This document shows, in pieces, positions 61,782 to 63,530 of a stretch of 64,000 nucleotides of DNA (its first letter is position 1; each line of letters starts with the position of its first letter). The DNA lies in the NCBI RefSeq assembly GCF_041734735.1, contig NC_134900.1, positions 36,256,300 to 36,320,299 of the forward strand, written 5' to 3'. Below the pieces are notes generated by a model, which saw only the letters and a program-made list of their open reading frames with translations, was not told where the DNA came from and made no database searches. The position numbers and the translations under genes are program-made. The DNA comes from Babylonia areolata (lineage: Eukaryota > Mollusca > Gastropoda > Neogastropoda > Buccinidae).

Positions 61782-62220
61782 AATATATGTAATTAACAAA
61801 TATACATACATATGTATGTATGCTATATAGAAACCTCCCCATTCATCATAACACAACAGTGGCTCCCATTCGCTTTTATCTTTCCATCCCCACCCCTTTT
61901 CTTCACAAATAATCAAATATCATCGAGCATGAACAGACACAGAATCAGATAAATCAATCGATCAACTGCACACAAGCATATTTCACCTTGTCAAACGTGC
62001 CCAAAAACACATTCTTCATGAATGGCTTGTTCGTGCGGGTTTTCTTCCCGGTGGCAGTGGATGGAACTTGGCTGTCTTGTTCAGTCGCCTGCTTTTGGTT
62101 TTCTGTTTGCAAGTTGGAAGCAGTCGATCGCAGTCTGATGGTGCCTGCATTTTGAAAATATCTGGCACTTCTCGCCAGTGAAATGAGTTGGCGCGTGAGA
62201 AAATGCTTAGAATTCATCAT
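26381..62220 (-). CDS. ACAD9: ACAD9: mitochondrial acyl-CoA dehydrogenase family member 9 (18 exons)
   Basis: Eighteen coding exons, all GT-AG with matching phases, give 648 residues (human ACAD9: 621). Residues 1-35 form an arginine-rich mitochondrial targeting region. Then come the N-terminal helical domain, the FAD-contacting AAFCLTEP...GSDAASI (about 203-220) and WISNGG segments, the middle beta-domain (KLGIRGSN), the C-terminal helical domain, the catalytic glutamate E453 in LLIFE-GTNEILR, and the extra C-terminal domain shared with [41 protein letters not shown] and [16 protein letters not shown] fit ACAD9 better than VLCAD. In vertebrates the protein oxidises long-chain acyl-CoA and assembles complex I with ECSIT and NDUFAF1. 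The start is the first ATG (62220), followed by a second ATG. Introns are large because of inserted elements. Confidence 0.95.
26934..27275 (+). repeat. SINE-B copy with long A-rich tail (intron 17)
   Basis: 'ctcaaggaggcgtcactgcg' to 'gtcaggccttgaa' at 26943-27050, then (AAAT)n, (AACT)n and AG-rich tail. Confidence 0.85.
27276..28522. other. ACAD9 intron 17, remaining part
   Basis: A-rich runs (27690-27720, 27835-27900), a (AC/AG)-rich stretch and a poly-C/poly-G pair near 28383-28450 that could form a hairpin. No exon or element recognised. Confidence 0.5.
28523..28595 (-). CDS. ACAD9: ACAD9 exon 17
   Basis: Residues 592-615: [24 protein letters not shown]. Acceptor 'cttcaacag', donor GTGAGG, leaves phase 1. 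Confidence 0.92.
28755..28998 (+). repeat. SINE-E, tRNA-derived
   Basis: Head with box A 'accatggcaaagcggttag' and box B 'caagttcgaacccc', then a family-specific body ending 'cacttccactatcacac'. A weaker relative of its head lies at 24518-24555. Confidence 0.65.
29045..29295 (+). repeat. SINE-B copy with A-rich tail
   Basis: 'aaagaggcgtcattgtgttc' to 'gtcaggccttgag' (29048-29152) then (AAAT)n and AAG-rich tail. Confidence 0.85.
29300..29490 (+). repeat. SINE-A long variant, 3' part only
   Basis: From 'acggtcacacacgtaaaatg' to 'gcgctaagtaagcatcc'; adjacent to an inverted SINE-A. Confidence 0.8.
29491..29778 (-). repeat. SINE-A, inverted, head truncated
   Basis: Reverse complement of the SINE-A body from the (GAA)n tail to about box B; lies 60 bp downstream (minus) of exon 16. 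Confidence 0.85.
29838..29966 (-). CDS. ACAD9: ACAD9 exon 16
   Basis: Residues 549-591: [43 protein letters not shown], matching human [25 protein letters not shown]. Acceptor 'ctgttggcag', the seed of a minisatellite upstream; donor GTACCT (weak). Confidence 0.95.
29967..30425. repeat. Minisatellite built on the exon 16 acceptor
   Basis: About nine units of roughly 48 bp containing 'ccaacagacacacacatta' and 'ccccttcactgtcaatcac'. The first partial unit merges with the exon 16 acceptor: on minus the exon has CTGTTGGCAG, the units have CTGTTGGTAG. The 'ttaaccccttcactgtc' part resembles a piggyBac MITE end. Confidence 0.9.
30655..31095 (-). mobile_element. LINE 3' end (C-terminal coding part)
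   Basis: Minus strand reads [16 protein letters not shown], then [36 protein letters not shown] and a C2H2 finger [20 protein letters not shown]. This is the C-terminal signature of a widespread invertebrate LINE; only the last about 120 codons remain. Confidence 0.75.
31197..31250. repeat. (TG)n and poly-G tract
   Basis: TG run followed by eleven or so G. Confidence 0.9.
31388..32046 (+). mobile_element. piggyBac element, internally deleted, copy 1
   Basis: Flanked by TTAA on both sides (31384-31387, 32047-32050). The left end 'ctctttccggacg' and right end 'cgtcccgagtgag' are imperfect inverted repeats. A frame at 31721-31830 reads [20 protein letters not shown] then [15 protein letters not shown], the acidic N-terminus typical of piggyBac transposases; the catalytic DDD domain is gone. 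Copy 2 is at 43861-44506. Confidence 0.8.
32130..32262 (+). repeat. Non-LTR retrotransposon 3' tail, (TTATC)n end
   Basis: 'tccagttggagataataaag' followed by 'ttattcttatcttatc'. The AATAAA plus pentamer repeat is characteristic of some LINE 3' ends. Confidence 0.6.
32263..33002. other. ACAD9 intron 15, remaining part
   Basis: Includes a degenerate tandem unit 'aaagtagaaaacctgcagtt' / 'ctgtaacttttgataagaag' (32740-32990, about four units) leading up to exon 15's donor side. No exon. Confidence 0.5.
33003..33080 (-). CDS. ACAD9: ACAD9 exon 15
   Basis: Residues 523-548: [26 protein letters not shown]. Acceptor 'gtttgcag'; a minisatellite with about nine copies of this acceptor lies directly upstream. 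Donor GTAAGC. Confidence 0.92.
33081..33445. repeat. Minisatellite built on the exon 15 acceptor
   Basis: About nine units of 42-44 bp: 'cactctgcaaacacgatac' + 'aacaaaacttcattatctg' + 'tgcccc'. On the minus strand each unit carries TTTGCAG|AGTG, identical to the true exon 15 acceptor at 33081. Confidence 0.95.
33446..34214. other. ACAD9 intron 14, part
   Basis: AT-rich DNA; a 40-bp direct repeat ('cgttcaatagttga', 'tccattagaatctctga') at 33772-33860 and a poly-A run at 34143. No exon. Confidence 0.5.
34215..34350 (-). repeat. Decayed SINE-A fragment
   Basis: 'gttgcaactgccatgttcac' to 'aggcagccacactctgtttt', an inverted, diverged SINE-A 3' half. Confidence 0.65.
34561..34936 (-). repeat. SINE-A, full length, against exon 14 donor
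   Basis: Inverted copy from (GAA)n tail (34561) to the tRNA head (about 34935). The head end lies only about 10 bp from the exon 14 donor at 34946. Confidence 0.88.
34947..35073 (-). CDS. ACAD9: ACAD9 exon 14
   Basis: Residues to 522: [20 protein letters not shown] ... [14 protein letters not shown], the linker after the dehydrogenase core; NPLNNPGLV recalls NPFGNAGLL of VLCAD. Donor GTGAGT; a SINE-A starts about 10 bp into the intron. Confidence 0.92.
35285..35810. repeat. Mosaic array of exon 13 and exon 11 pieces
   Basis: Four displaced copies of the exon 13 3' end plus donor (near 35311, 35411, 35618, 35791; minus GAGCT[GC]GTCAAGTAAGT-like) alternate with two pieces of exon 11 (35510-35566, minus [18 protein letters not shown] in the original frame; 35672-35707, shorter) and (TA)n tracts. 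The last unit is cut by SINE-C. Confidence 0.85.
35461..35502. repeat. (TA)n microsatellite
   Basis: TA run of about 36 bp within the mosaic array. Confidence 0.95.
35822..36192 (-). repeat. SINE-C, full length
   Basis: On minus, head 'gatggcctagaagtaacg' and 'ggttcgaatcacggctca' (boxes A and B), body 'gagacgataaaccgagg', end 'tttcacacagaggagtc'. Ends 27 bp before the exon 13 donor. Confidence 0.85.
36219..36298 (-). CDS. ACAD9: ACAD9 exon 13
   Basis: Residues to 479: [26 protein letters not shown]. Acceptor 'gtttgacag', donor GTAAGT, leaves phase 2. Copies of its 3' end plus donor are scattered at 35290-35810. Confidence 0.95.
36325..37065. repeat. 33-bp minisatellite, over twenty units
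   Basis: Unit 'gggctgaatgactcaaata' + 'ttgacacaaatatt'. Since 33 is a multiple of three, both strands stay open for hundreds of codons without coding. The array starts about 15 bp from the exon 13 acceptor, where 'attggctcaatggcac' resembles a unit. Diverged units continue to about 37350. Confidence 0.95.
37066..37380. repeat. Diverged continuation of the 33-bp array
   Basis: Units such as 'ggctgaataacatgaatatt' with changed spacing. Confidence 0.7.
37610..37808. repeat. Minisatellite built on exon 12 3' end and donor
   Basis: Five units of about 38 bp directly after exon 12: 'cctcaaagatcagcagaatt' + 'ctggtatcaaccctcata'. On minus each reads AGAATTCTGCTGATCTTTGAG|GT, i.e. codons for ILLIFE and a copy of the donor. 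The unit nearest exon 12 is most like it. Confidence 0.95.
37809..37937 (-). CDS. ACAD9: ACAD9 exon 12 (ends at the catalytic Glu)
   Basis: Residues 411-453: [43 protein letters not shown]. The final codon GAG encodes the glutamate that removes the alpha proton of acyl-CoA in this family. Donor GTATGT. A minisatellite made of this exon's 3' end and donor follows directly (37613-37808). Confidence 0.95.
37975..38020. repeat. (CA)n tract
   Basis: CA/CG-rich dinucleotide run. Confidence 0.8.
38401..38438 (-). pseudogene. Ghost of exon 11 3' end with donor
   Basis: Minus strand reads VVETAMIK followed by GTAGAC, against AVEAAMVK and GTAGGC in exon 11. Homology stops at a 'ttaaccccttcac' MITE-like boundary, so no acceptor is present. 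Confidence 0.6.
38490..39345. repeat. Minisatellite, about 54-bp unit, fifteen units
   Basis: Unit 'ctgtcacctcaatgagataa' + 'gacagaagcttacaggtcag' + 'gatgtcagtgaaggg'. On minus every unit contains CCTGTAAGC, a donor-like motif. Confidence 0.92.
39513..39632 (-). CDS. ACAD9: ACAD9 exon 11
   Basis: Residues 371-410: [40 protein letters not shown]. Donor GTAGGC. Displaced pieces of this exon occur at 38401-38438, 35510-35566 and 35672-35707. Confidence 0.95.
39778..40158 (-). repeat. SINE-A, full length, with target duplication
   Basis: Inverted full copy flanked by a perfect 12-bp duplication GATATACATCTT (39766-39777, 40159-40170). The intact duplication marks a fairly recent insertion. Confidence 0.92.
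40473..40691 (-). mobile_element. TTAA-flanked MITE, copy 2 of 3
   Basis: Inverted copy of 23273-23496, TTAA at 40469-40472 and 40692-40695. Confidence 0.85.
40980..41118. repeat. Retroposon-like fragment and (CA)n tract
   Basis: 'cactttattaatccacatgg' (40990) is a frequent inverted LINE 3' end motif; a (CA)n tract lies at 41097-41118. Confidence 0.4.
41156..41379 (+). mobile_element. TTAA-flanked MITE, copy 3 of 3
   Basis: Same orientation as copy 1, TTAA at 41152-41155 and 41380-41383. Ends 30 bp upstream (plus) of the exon 10 donor. Confidence 0.85.
41410..41480 (-). CDS. ACAD9: ACAD9 exon 10
   Basis: Residues to 370: [20 protein letters not shown] then GLIK. Acceptor 'catttcag', donor GTAAGT, phase 0. 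Confidence 0.95.
41481..42649. other. ACAD9 intron 9, part
   Basis: No exon. A degenerate tandem of 'tctgctgcacactttgagtt'-like units (41930-42100 and 42480-42610) is visible; a C/T-rich patch lies at 42370-42430. Confidence 0.5.
42650..43030 (+). repeat. SINE-C, full length
   Basis: Head 'cggcctagaggtaaaacg' and 'ggtttgaatcacggctca', body 'gagacgataaaccgagg', end 'tttcacacagagaaatc'. Ends 17 bp from the exon 9 donor. Confidence 0.87.
43047..43122 (-). CDS. ACAD9: ACAD9 exon 9
   Basis: Residues to 346: [20 protein letters not shown] then LKKLIS. Human has [26 protein letters not shown]. Donor GTGAGT. Confidence 0.95.
43315..43856 (+). repeat. SINE-D interrupted by a DIRS terminus
   Basis: tRNA-like head 'cactgcagaatcggttagg' / 'cgttggacttcagtacac', (AAT)n, 'gtgctgtgtccttggg', then after the insertion 'aggcacttcacacc', 'ccgcccaggtgtgcatagg' and 'ggctgtgtgggatcgttaa'. 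Confidence 0.7.
43485..43684 (-). mobile_element. Lone DIRS terminal repeat
   Basis: About 200 bp matching the 51762-51964 terminus of the complete DIRS element, including its outer extension ('aaaggaggagtttgtatta'). No internal part is present. It sits inside SINE-D, at an AAA in that element's 'cttgggaaaggcac' stretch. An older fossil than the full copy, judging by divergence. Confidence 0.8.
43861..44506 (+). mobile_element. piggyBac element, internally deleted, copy 2
   Basis: About 90 percent like 31388-32046, with the same acidic transposase N-terminus. TTAA at the right (44507-44510); the left border reads TTGA. Lies directly beside SINE-D. Confidence 0.8.
44738..44788. repeat. (TATG)n microsatellite
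   Basis: About twelve TATG units. Confidence 0.95.
44945..45018 (-). CDS. ACAD9: ACAD9 exon 8
   Basis: Residues to 321: [20 protein letters not shown] and GSGFK. Acceptor 'tttcaacag', donor GTAAAC. Confidence 0.95.
45481..45870 (-). repeat. SINE-A, inverted, diverged
   Basis: Full-length inverted copy; box B 'gattcgaaccctgg' and box A 'ttaaccactcggctattg' read on plus. 'tagcatacttatctatttg' at 45587 interrupts the body. Confidence 0.85.
45871..46516. other. ACAD9 intron 7, part
   Basis: AAC/AGC-rich low complexity at 46050-46160 and G/A-rich DNA at 46180-46320. Several short open frames in 46170-46470 have no recognisable domain. Confidence 0.45.
46519..46624 (+). repeat. SINE-B with target duplication
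   Basis: Core from 'ttcagtttctcaaggaggcg' to 'gcgtaacctaacgcgc', flanked by ATTGCAGT (46511-46518 and 46625-46632). Confidence 0.75.
46896..47300 (+). mobile_element. Probable terminus of a second DIRS-like family, copy 1
   Basis: About 400 bp shared with 50486-50870. Like the true DIRS end it opens with a small hairpin ('attttctatctaaaat'), then 'aacatatttaccgtgac' and 'aactagtgcagactc', parallel to 'catatacttaccatgtc' and 'aactgatgcaaact'. A frame [20 protein letters not shown] begins at about 47203, where a gag frame would be expected. Treated as a fossil fragment. Confidence 0.5.
47301..47922. other. ACAD9 intron 7, part
   Basis: Mixed sequence with CCTCC-rich patch and (CA)n tracts near 47640. 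No exon. Confidence 0.45.
47923..48025 (-). CDS. ACAD9: ACAD9 exon 7
   Basis: Residues to 296: [34 protein letters not shown]. Acceptor 'ctctccag' before 48025; a young SINE-A begins 26 bp upstream of it. Donor GTAAGT. Confidence 0.95.
48052..48413 (-). repeat. SINE-A, young insertion beside exon 7
   Basis: Full inverted copy with a perfect 16-bp target duplication TCAGGGTCATGATAAC (48036-48051 and 48414-48429). It sits 26 bp upstream of the exon 7 acceptor. Confidence 0.95.
48753..48900 (-). CDS. ACAD9: ACAD9 exon 6
   Basis: Residues to 262: [46 protein letters not shown]. Carries the conserved Trp-Ile-Ser-Asn-Gly-Gly flavin contact. Donor GTAAGT, phase 0. Confidence 0.95.
49344..49525. 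repeat. (GT)n tracts in a 75-bp tandem triplication
   Basis: Three units of 'tttcaacagcgtagtatta' + 'ttcacctgtgttt' + (GT)n. The units share an 'ttcaacag' acceptor-like motif on plus only. Confidence 0.9.
49600..49965 (+). repeat. SINE-C, diverged
   Basis: 'cttggaagcaagagaatctg' head, 'gatgagactataaacagagg' body, 'tctccctggggaga' end. Confidence 0.8.
49966..50485. other. ACAD9 intron 5, part
   Basis: A 'tacaatgcaa'-rich stretch near 49980-50020, otherwise unremarkable. Confidence 0.45.
50486..50870 (+). mobile_element. Probable terminus of a second DIRS-like family, copy 2
   Basis: Second copy of 46896-47300, about 93 percent identical by eye, same orientation, with the matching start [14 protein letters not shown]. 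It is 100 bp from the exon 5 donor. Confidence 0.5.
50978..51078 (-). CDS. ACAD9: ACAD9 exon 5
   Basis: Residues 180-212: [20 protein letters not shown] and [13 protein letters not shown], the start of the FAD-binding strand. Acceptor within (ATC)n, 'catcatcag'; donor GTATGT. Confidence 0.94.
51250..51340 (-). repeat. (AAT)n with SINE-like fragment
   Basis: AAT run followed by 'gagctcaaagcgctttat', a fragment common at SINE 3' ends. Confidence 0.45.
51341..51761. other. ACAD9 intron 4, part
   Basis: AT-rich DNA with a poly-C patch at 51606. No element recognised. Confidence 0.45.
51762..51964 (-). repeat. DIRS terminal inverted repeat (element 3' side) with extension
   Basis: Complement of the other terminus plus about 27 extra bases outside ('aaaggaggagtttgtatta'), an asymmetry known from DIRS elements. 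Confidence 0.92.
52025..52120 (-). repeat. DIRS internal complementary region
   Basis: 52025-52085 is the exact reverse complement of the outer 61 bp at 51762-51822; 52083-52120 is the reverse complement of the other outer end (58048-58084). The two halves join at the shared AAA/TTT, as if recording the junction of a circular form. In known DIRS elements this region templates completion of the ends. Confidence 0.93.
52151..55198 (-). CDS. DIRS tyrosine recombinase frame
   Basis: A 1015-codon frame opened by ATG at 55198. The upstream two thirds overlap the reverse transcriptase in another frame and are Pro/Ser/Gly-rich without domains. The last about 330 residues form a tyrosine recombinase: core-binding helices ([20 protein letters not shown]), the [12 protein letters not shown] arginine box, a [12 protein letters not shown] box and a C-terminal FINFYLRDF with the tyrosine. 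In the family it inserts a circular DNA form without target duplication. Confidence 0.85.
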   Translation of the reverse strand: MTGPRFSTASRSAPPSRKLVPARASVACSGTQRLDSVGARVGVHAPLGGGPPPSKIHSSSLCAQLDGAGERLRERDIAPTPHRGDISTLGPGPRFLRPVVRDSKSLRRVETSPGLVPPQQFPPQDEIQDGHTGTDSGDHATGRLGDVHRSERCLFPYPHPPGIPPVPEVRVEGQSVPVLCPPIWSVPCPFPVYQGGAGIGVNRPVGVHSALCVPGRLAYSGPVTGSVPESYSQTSRPVLPTGLHHEPGEMRSVPEPVLRLLRDEIRHAVHDSLSDARSVGPSGRPPQPLAPFLPSNGADTFFPPGHDGVHGTSHPSGQGSQAPSSEGTQATVVPEHSAMGYPDMSGRVVPRGDIRVVNHPSSNTGGAHSPTDSSGGTIHRRLLHGLGSPHGLSPCSRDLVPGGAPMPHQCSGTGGSSQGSPALHSGGQRQDHSLVHGQHNSRLLREQRGRSALGRPLSADRGSPPLVPQQGHCTFSETHSRERQHFGRCSQQVQECHTHRVDPGQGHPARSVGTVVPADGGPLCDKVQQETSHVRLSSRRPRSMGSGRSLSRLEQSDCLRVSSLSNPVQGDTESQVGTPADDPHCAEMASPALVSGPSVPDTCSTTGTGNQTSSAEAASFGHSSLQSSNAPPARVAAVRADLSASPLKSSTPRSASVSAALTKGGASSDLLSIVSKARREGTETLYDFRWKKWLSWCTAQNIPPTNPTSMQLANFLAHCSSVLNLSASSVRGYRSAICTTIKQLGGPAFEADFLLREVARGASLKEARNPRRVPLWDLFLVLDFIRKQPFEPLGTIPFDLLTLKTTFLLLLATGRRRSEIHGLSGLPQDLAFHRDGSITLRFLPEFLAKNQDPEVPSPSLRVRPLSDILAQDDEDRHLCPVRCLKYYCNRSRHRRSSQRRLLISLNENYKKDIAAGTISRWVSQVIRRAYSHAHKDLSCLNPRTHEVRAIATSAAFQHSVPLQHVLEAAFWRSENPFINFYLRDFRMTRADGSKGISFVAANTAVSVSRAPHTNQ
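53257..55143 (-). CDS. DIRS reverse transcriptase / RNase H / methylase-like protein
   Basis: About 628 residues. Reverse transcriptase motifs: [35 protein letters not shown] and the YLDD box in [10 protein letters not shown]. RNase [37 protein letters not shown]. The C-terminal block [18 protein letters not shown] ... [18 protein letters not shown] is the DIRS methylase-like domain of unsettled function. The frame start used here is not an ATG. It overlaps the recombinase frame throughout, an overlap known in the family. Confidence 0.88.
   Translation of the reverse strand: MSRHAHQWRALGLNDWIVSVLESGYMLPWVGDRPPLRSTPPPYVPSSMEQESVLEKEISHLLLIGAISQLSDPGPGFYGRLFVIPKVSGGWRPVLDLSPLNSFLPKMKFKMDTQAQIRETMQQGDWATSIDLKDAYFHILIHPASRRYLRFVWRDRVFQFSALPFGLSLAPFLFTKVVRELVSIVRSESIRLCVYLDDWLILAQSQALCQSHTARLLDLCSQLGFITNQEKCDLSPSQSFDFLGMRFDTRSMIVSPTPDRWDRLAGLLNHLRHSSQATARTLSSLLGMMESMAPLIPLGRVLKRPLQRALRLRWSQSTQPWDTRICLGEWFLEVTSEWLTTPLLTQGVPIAPPTLQVALFTDASSMGWGAHMDSLHAAGTWSPEERLCHINVLELEAVRRALQHFIAEAKGKTIRLFTDNTTVACYVNKGGGAHSADLSLRTEALLRWCHSRGIALSARHIAGKDNILADALSRSKSVIHTEWTLDKDTLQGVWEQWFRPMVDLFATRFSKRLPTYVSPVADPEAWAVDALSLDWSSLIAYAFPPFPILSKVIRKARLERPQMILIAPKWPAQPWFPVLQSLTHVPPLELETKPHLLRQPRSGIPHSNPQMLHLHAWLLCGRICQHHH
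55195..57666 (-). CDS. DIRS gag-like protein
   Basis: About 823 residues from the first ATG (57666). The N-terminal half is Pro/Ser/Gly-rich and low complexity; the middle ([10 protein letters not shown] ... [20 protein letters not shown]) and the helical part around [15 protein letters not shown] match gag-like ORF1 of animal DIRS elements; the tail is strongly basic ([14 protein letters not shown]). Structural role is inferred from family. Its stop overlaps the next ATG in an ATGA. Confidence 0.8.
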   Translation of the reverse strand: MPRLPSYEGRDHDAGRDTRQETLPGPELMISPDRDRGDASADADRGGDARPDKTVMKGTGGKGIRASPPEVSQREAGGRGSSTSSLGGGNSRLGADSQGEAAPRRYPGPHTETALRGPSAVSPPPSSVDPPPPPPPGGEKQLVPGGDLHLAHPGPSHPSLPTGGDSGRVATCSAGLPAIRPVSPAGGVPRVSGGSGQSDRRPFGLSDTQVGPDLPPTWPGFSLQRGQGTSDPWGWGHGMAGAHGWYPPFYPYWGAPMVHAGFPGGPGTNPWSAPHRTQPSTDHRVTHTAPTRGIDSSLGRSSSSTSVNTTASNRSSVSTQVTATVTTASFSGPTAAEGPRSARGSLLVPPTQPSVLKGDEWVFVPSQQSWVPLASRDALSEKVWHPPSQAWLDLRSTHSPPSSGVKDITEETRVPARDRPSSSRWADHSPQDAPVGTSTWDGTQQGMDCEQEGQPLSSDEDEQADEHSSPPSQCDRWSPRLPRDQPEPNSDFAELELTLPNRVTHAESVPQATLSPLTLLRSGDSNSRTTRRLRVPEMAQEWLNKPARTVRGAASIPPPGRESLSAPGAFAPGKFLKDPSKGGVWSWYTQDHPAYREAEPSAQDRMLVSQRTTFPTSATLPFKTFAEWDKLARRCLLEVSTAYTFFDAFLHRANELWERRPVQQDTESPSSGLPGLFSDPRLNTFGNRVASGLTAAADAATSLHFNTVLARRDAVLRLSNIPVEERAALRSIPAQQHSLFGQYAPHFVSHRAETNREVASDLAQSSQGRQGSMPLKRPATRAPPYTSPPKPKRRAQNQRQRNKPPHGRPSRPAMPKARRQHPQ
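57912..58084 (-). repeat. DIRS terminal inverted repeat (element 5' side)
   Basis: About 170 bp that recur inverted at 51789-51964. The outermost bases are 'gacaccaaa'. Confidence 0.92.
58085..58394. other. ACAD9 intron 4, near exon 4, with LINE-like tail
   Basis: 'ttggaggcaataaaatattc' followed by 'tgtattctgtat' (58318-58350) is an AATAAA plus short-repeat retroposon tail; the rest is AT-rich. Confidence 0.45.
58395..58501 (-). CDS. ACAD9: ACAD9 exon 4
   Basis: Residues to 179: [20 protein letters not shown] and [12 protein letters not shown]. Acceptor 'aacgtgcag', donor GTCTGA (weak), phase 0. The DIRS element sits just downstream in intron 4. Confidence 0.92.
58589..58953 (+). repeat. 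SINE-A, full length
   Basis: Box A 'atagccgagtggttcaag', box B 'gggttcgaatcatg', full body and (GAA)n end. 'ataataac' occurs on both sides. Confidence 0.9.
58954..59185. other. ACAD9 intron 3, part
   Basis: Starts with (AAT)n and 'cacttatcaagtgcctttcc', a small dispersed-repeat fragment. No exon. Confidence 0.45.
59190..59320 (-). repeat. Decayed SINE-A fragment
   Basis: 'ttcttcttctgtatctatgg' and 'gctgcaactccaacattcac', an inverted old SINE-A 3' end. Confidence 0.65.
59500..59601 (-). CDS. ACAD9: ACAD9 exon 3
   Basis: Residues to 143: [19 protein letters not shown] and [11 protein letters not shown], close to human [25 protein letters not shown]. Acceptor 'ctgtttcag', donor GTAAAT. A diverged repeat of the exon's 5' edge and acceptor ('tagccttgaaatccaccg', 'agagccttggaatccttt') occurs twice just upstream at 59628-59692. 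Confidence 0.92.
59745..59935 (+). repeat. SINE-A long variant, 3' part only, diverged
   Basis: 'ctgactgaatgacagaggac' to 'aggtgctatgtaagtatc' plus (AAT)n. Confidence 0.7.
60198..60291 (-). CDS. ACAD9: ACAD9 exon 2
   Basis: Residues 79-109: [20 protein letters not shown] and [11 protein letters not shown]. Acceptor 'tttttccag', donor GTATGG, leaves phase 1. Confidence 0.9.
60365..61640 (-). mobile_element. LINE with broken reverse transcriptase
   Basis: Minus-strand frames at 61291-61512 ([37 protein letters not shown]), 60977-61249 ([33 protein letters not shown]) and 60615-60881 ([30 protein letters not shown]) are consecutive reverse transcriptase blocks in different frames, with the FADD active site kept. 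The 5' endonuclease part is missing and coding stops after VDNFT. A 5'-truncated, inactive copy in ACAD9 intron 1; the 3' fragment at 30655-31095 probably belongs to a related family. Confidence 0.85.
61714..61790. repeat. (TA)n/(CA)n microsatellite
   Basis: TA run, CA run, TA run in ACAD9 intron 1. Confidence 0.95.
61987..62220 (-). CDS. ACAD9: ACAD9 exon 1 (targeting sequence)
   Basis: Residues 1-78, starting [20 protein letters not shown], a basic amphipathic presequence; ends [10 protein letters not shown], matching the 'FLGKIKKKEVF' zone of ACAD9. Donor GTGAAA after 61987, phase 0. A codon TTG lies two codons upstream in frame, but the first ATG is at 62220. Confidence 0.9.
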
Positions 62221-62600
62221 GCTCAATAAGCTTAACTGCGGTCAGCGTTTGCCTCTCGTGTCCGGCGTTCTGTGTTGGTTGCTGATGTAAAGAGCAAAGT
62301 CCGAGATCTTCTTTCGCCAAAGTTAAGGAAGTACATTTGAGGGAGCTTTCAGTACAGCAATAGCAAATAGCGCGAGGTGTATTGTTGGATAATGTTTTTA
62401 ATATTCATGTTCAAAAAAAGATTTTTTTTTAAATTTTGAACTAACATTCAGCAATCATGTAATAAAGCTTAAGCTTGTCGTTTCTTAGTTTTGCGCCAAT
62501 TCAGACTCGGAACAAGGAAGATCCCTCAAACAAACATTTCCGGGAAAGGTCATCAGAGGCCAGATAGCGGAAGAAAGGGTAAGAACGTCGATGTAAAAAA
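62221..62600 (-). promoter_or_regulatory. ACAD9: ACAD9 5' UTR and promoter region, possibly bidirectional
   Basis: Immediately upstream of the ACAD9 ATG. No TATA box close to the start. 'tttccgggaaa' at 62540 and 'gatagcggaagaaag' at 62565 resemble STAT- and ETS-type sites common in housekeeping promoters. On the plus strand 'agaaagg|gtaaga' at about 62578 is a good splice donor, so a divergent transcript could begin here. Confidence 0.35.
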
Positions 62601-63216
62601 TGTAACTGAATTCGATATTACACAGTGTATGATAAACGCTGAACTCCATAGCAGTAGTTGATAATGATATTCGCTTCTAATGTAAACAGGCTTAACATTT
62701 CTCTGTCATACAGATTTAAAGACAGTCTACTGAGACACTCAATCACTGAGTTTGTAACTGAATGACTGTTTCAGCTGAAGTAACTGATCAGGAATACTTT
62801 TTTGTTGTTATTGTTTGTTTTTTGTTTTTTGTATTGGCATATATAGCTTAGAAATCGTATGCCAGAACAGATCTGCCGCACATTTTATTGTTGACTGGTT
62901 GTTGGTATGTATATTTATATGTAATTTGTAGGATGTTTTCCCCTTAGTTGATAAAAGTTTATTCCCTTACGTTCACAAATAATGTATTTTCTGACTGGTA
63001 TAGTTTGATATGTTAAATATATTTAATTTTGTATTGATCACTTCATTCGGCATACATCATAGATTTATTGTGTATTCATGAATTATCTCACATATTCTCG
63101 TTTACAGGTGACTTGCACTGAAAGATTGTAAAAGTTACAGAGTGGCATGCAGATCACAAATATTAGAACTTAGATAATGTGAACAATACAAACTTCTGAG
63201 GGCTGCTACAAATGAA
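62601..63216. other. Intergenic, AT-rich
   Basis: No gene seen. 'ctcgtttacag' at 63099-63109 on plus could act as an acceptor for the possible divergent transcript, without coding continuation. Confidence 0.35.
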
Positions 63217-63352
63217 TGGTTGGAGCACATTCAGTTTCATCCTGAGGGTCCCAATTTAAGTTTCACCCCAGAATCAGTACCTGGTGGGTTAGAGGTGGAA
63301 ATAAGTTTTTTTTTTTTTAACTGATCTTCCATGTCAACATATTTGTAGACTT
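63217..63352 (+). repeat. Decayed SINE-A head
   Basis: 'cagtttcatcctgagggtcc', 'gtacctggtgggttagaggt', 'catgtcaacatatttgtaga' align in order to the SINE-A 5' half with many changes. Confidence 0.7.
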
Positions 63353-63380
63353 GCACACACACACACACACACACACACAC

Positions 63381-63412
<32 letters not shown>

Positions 63413-63530
63413 CTAGCAATACATGTACATGTGCACACATTCGCACATACACACTGTCACACTTACACCACACACACACACACACATCTCTAAATATGTA
63501 TATTTATATGTAGCGAGAGAGAGAGGAAGA
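63353..63530. repeat. (CA)n/(CT)n/(TA)n microsatellites
   Basis: Consecutive dinucleotide tracts at 63353-63412 and 63470-63530. Confidence 0.9.

Noticed and set aside
26381-62220. ACADVL (VLCAD) as the identity of the dehydrogenase
   Set aside because: Closest blocks ([45 protein letters not shown]) follow ACAD9; only short stretches ([18 protein letters not shown]) look VLCAD-like.
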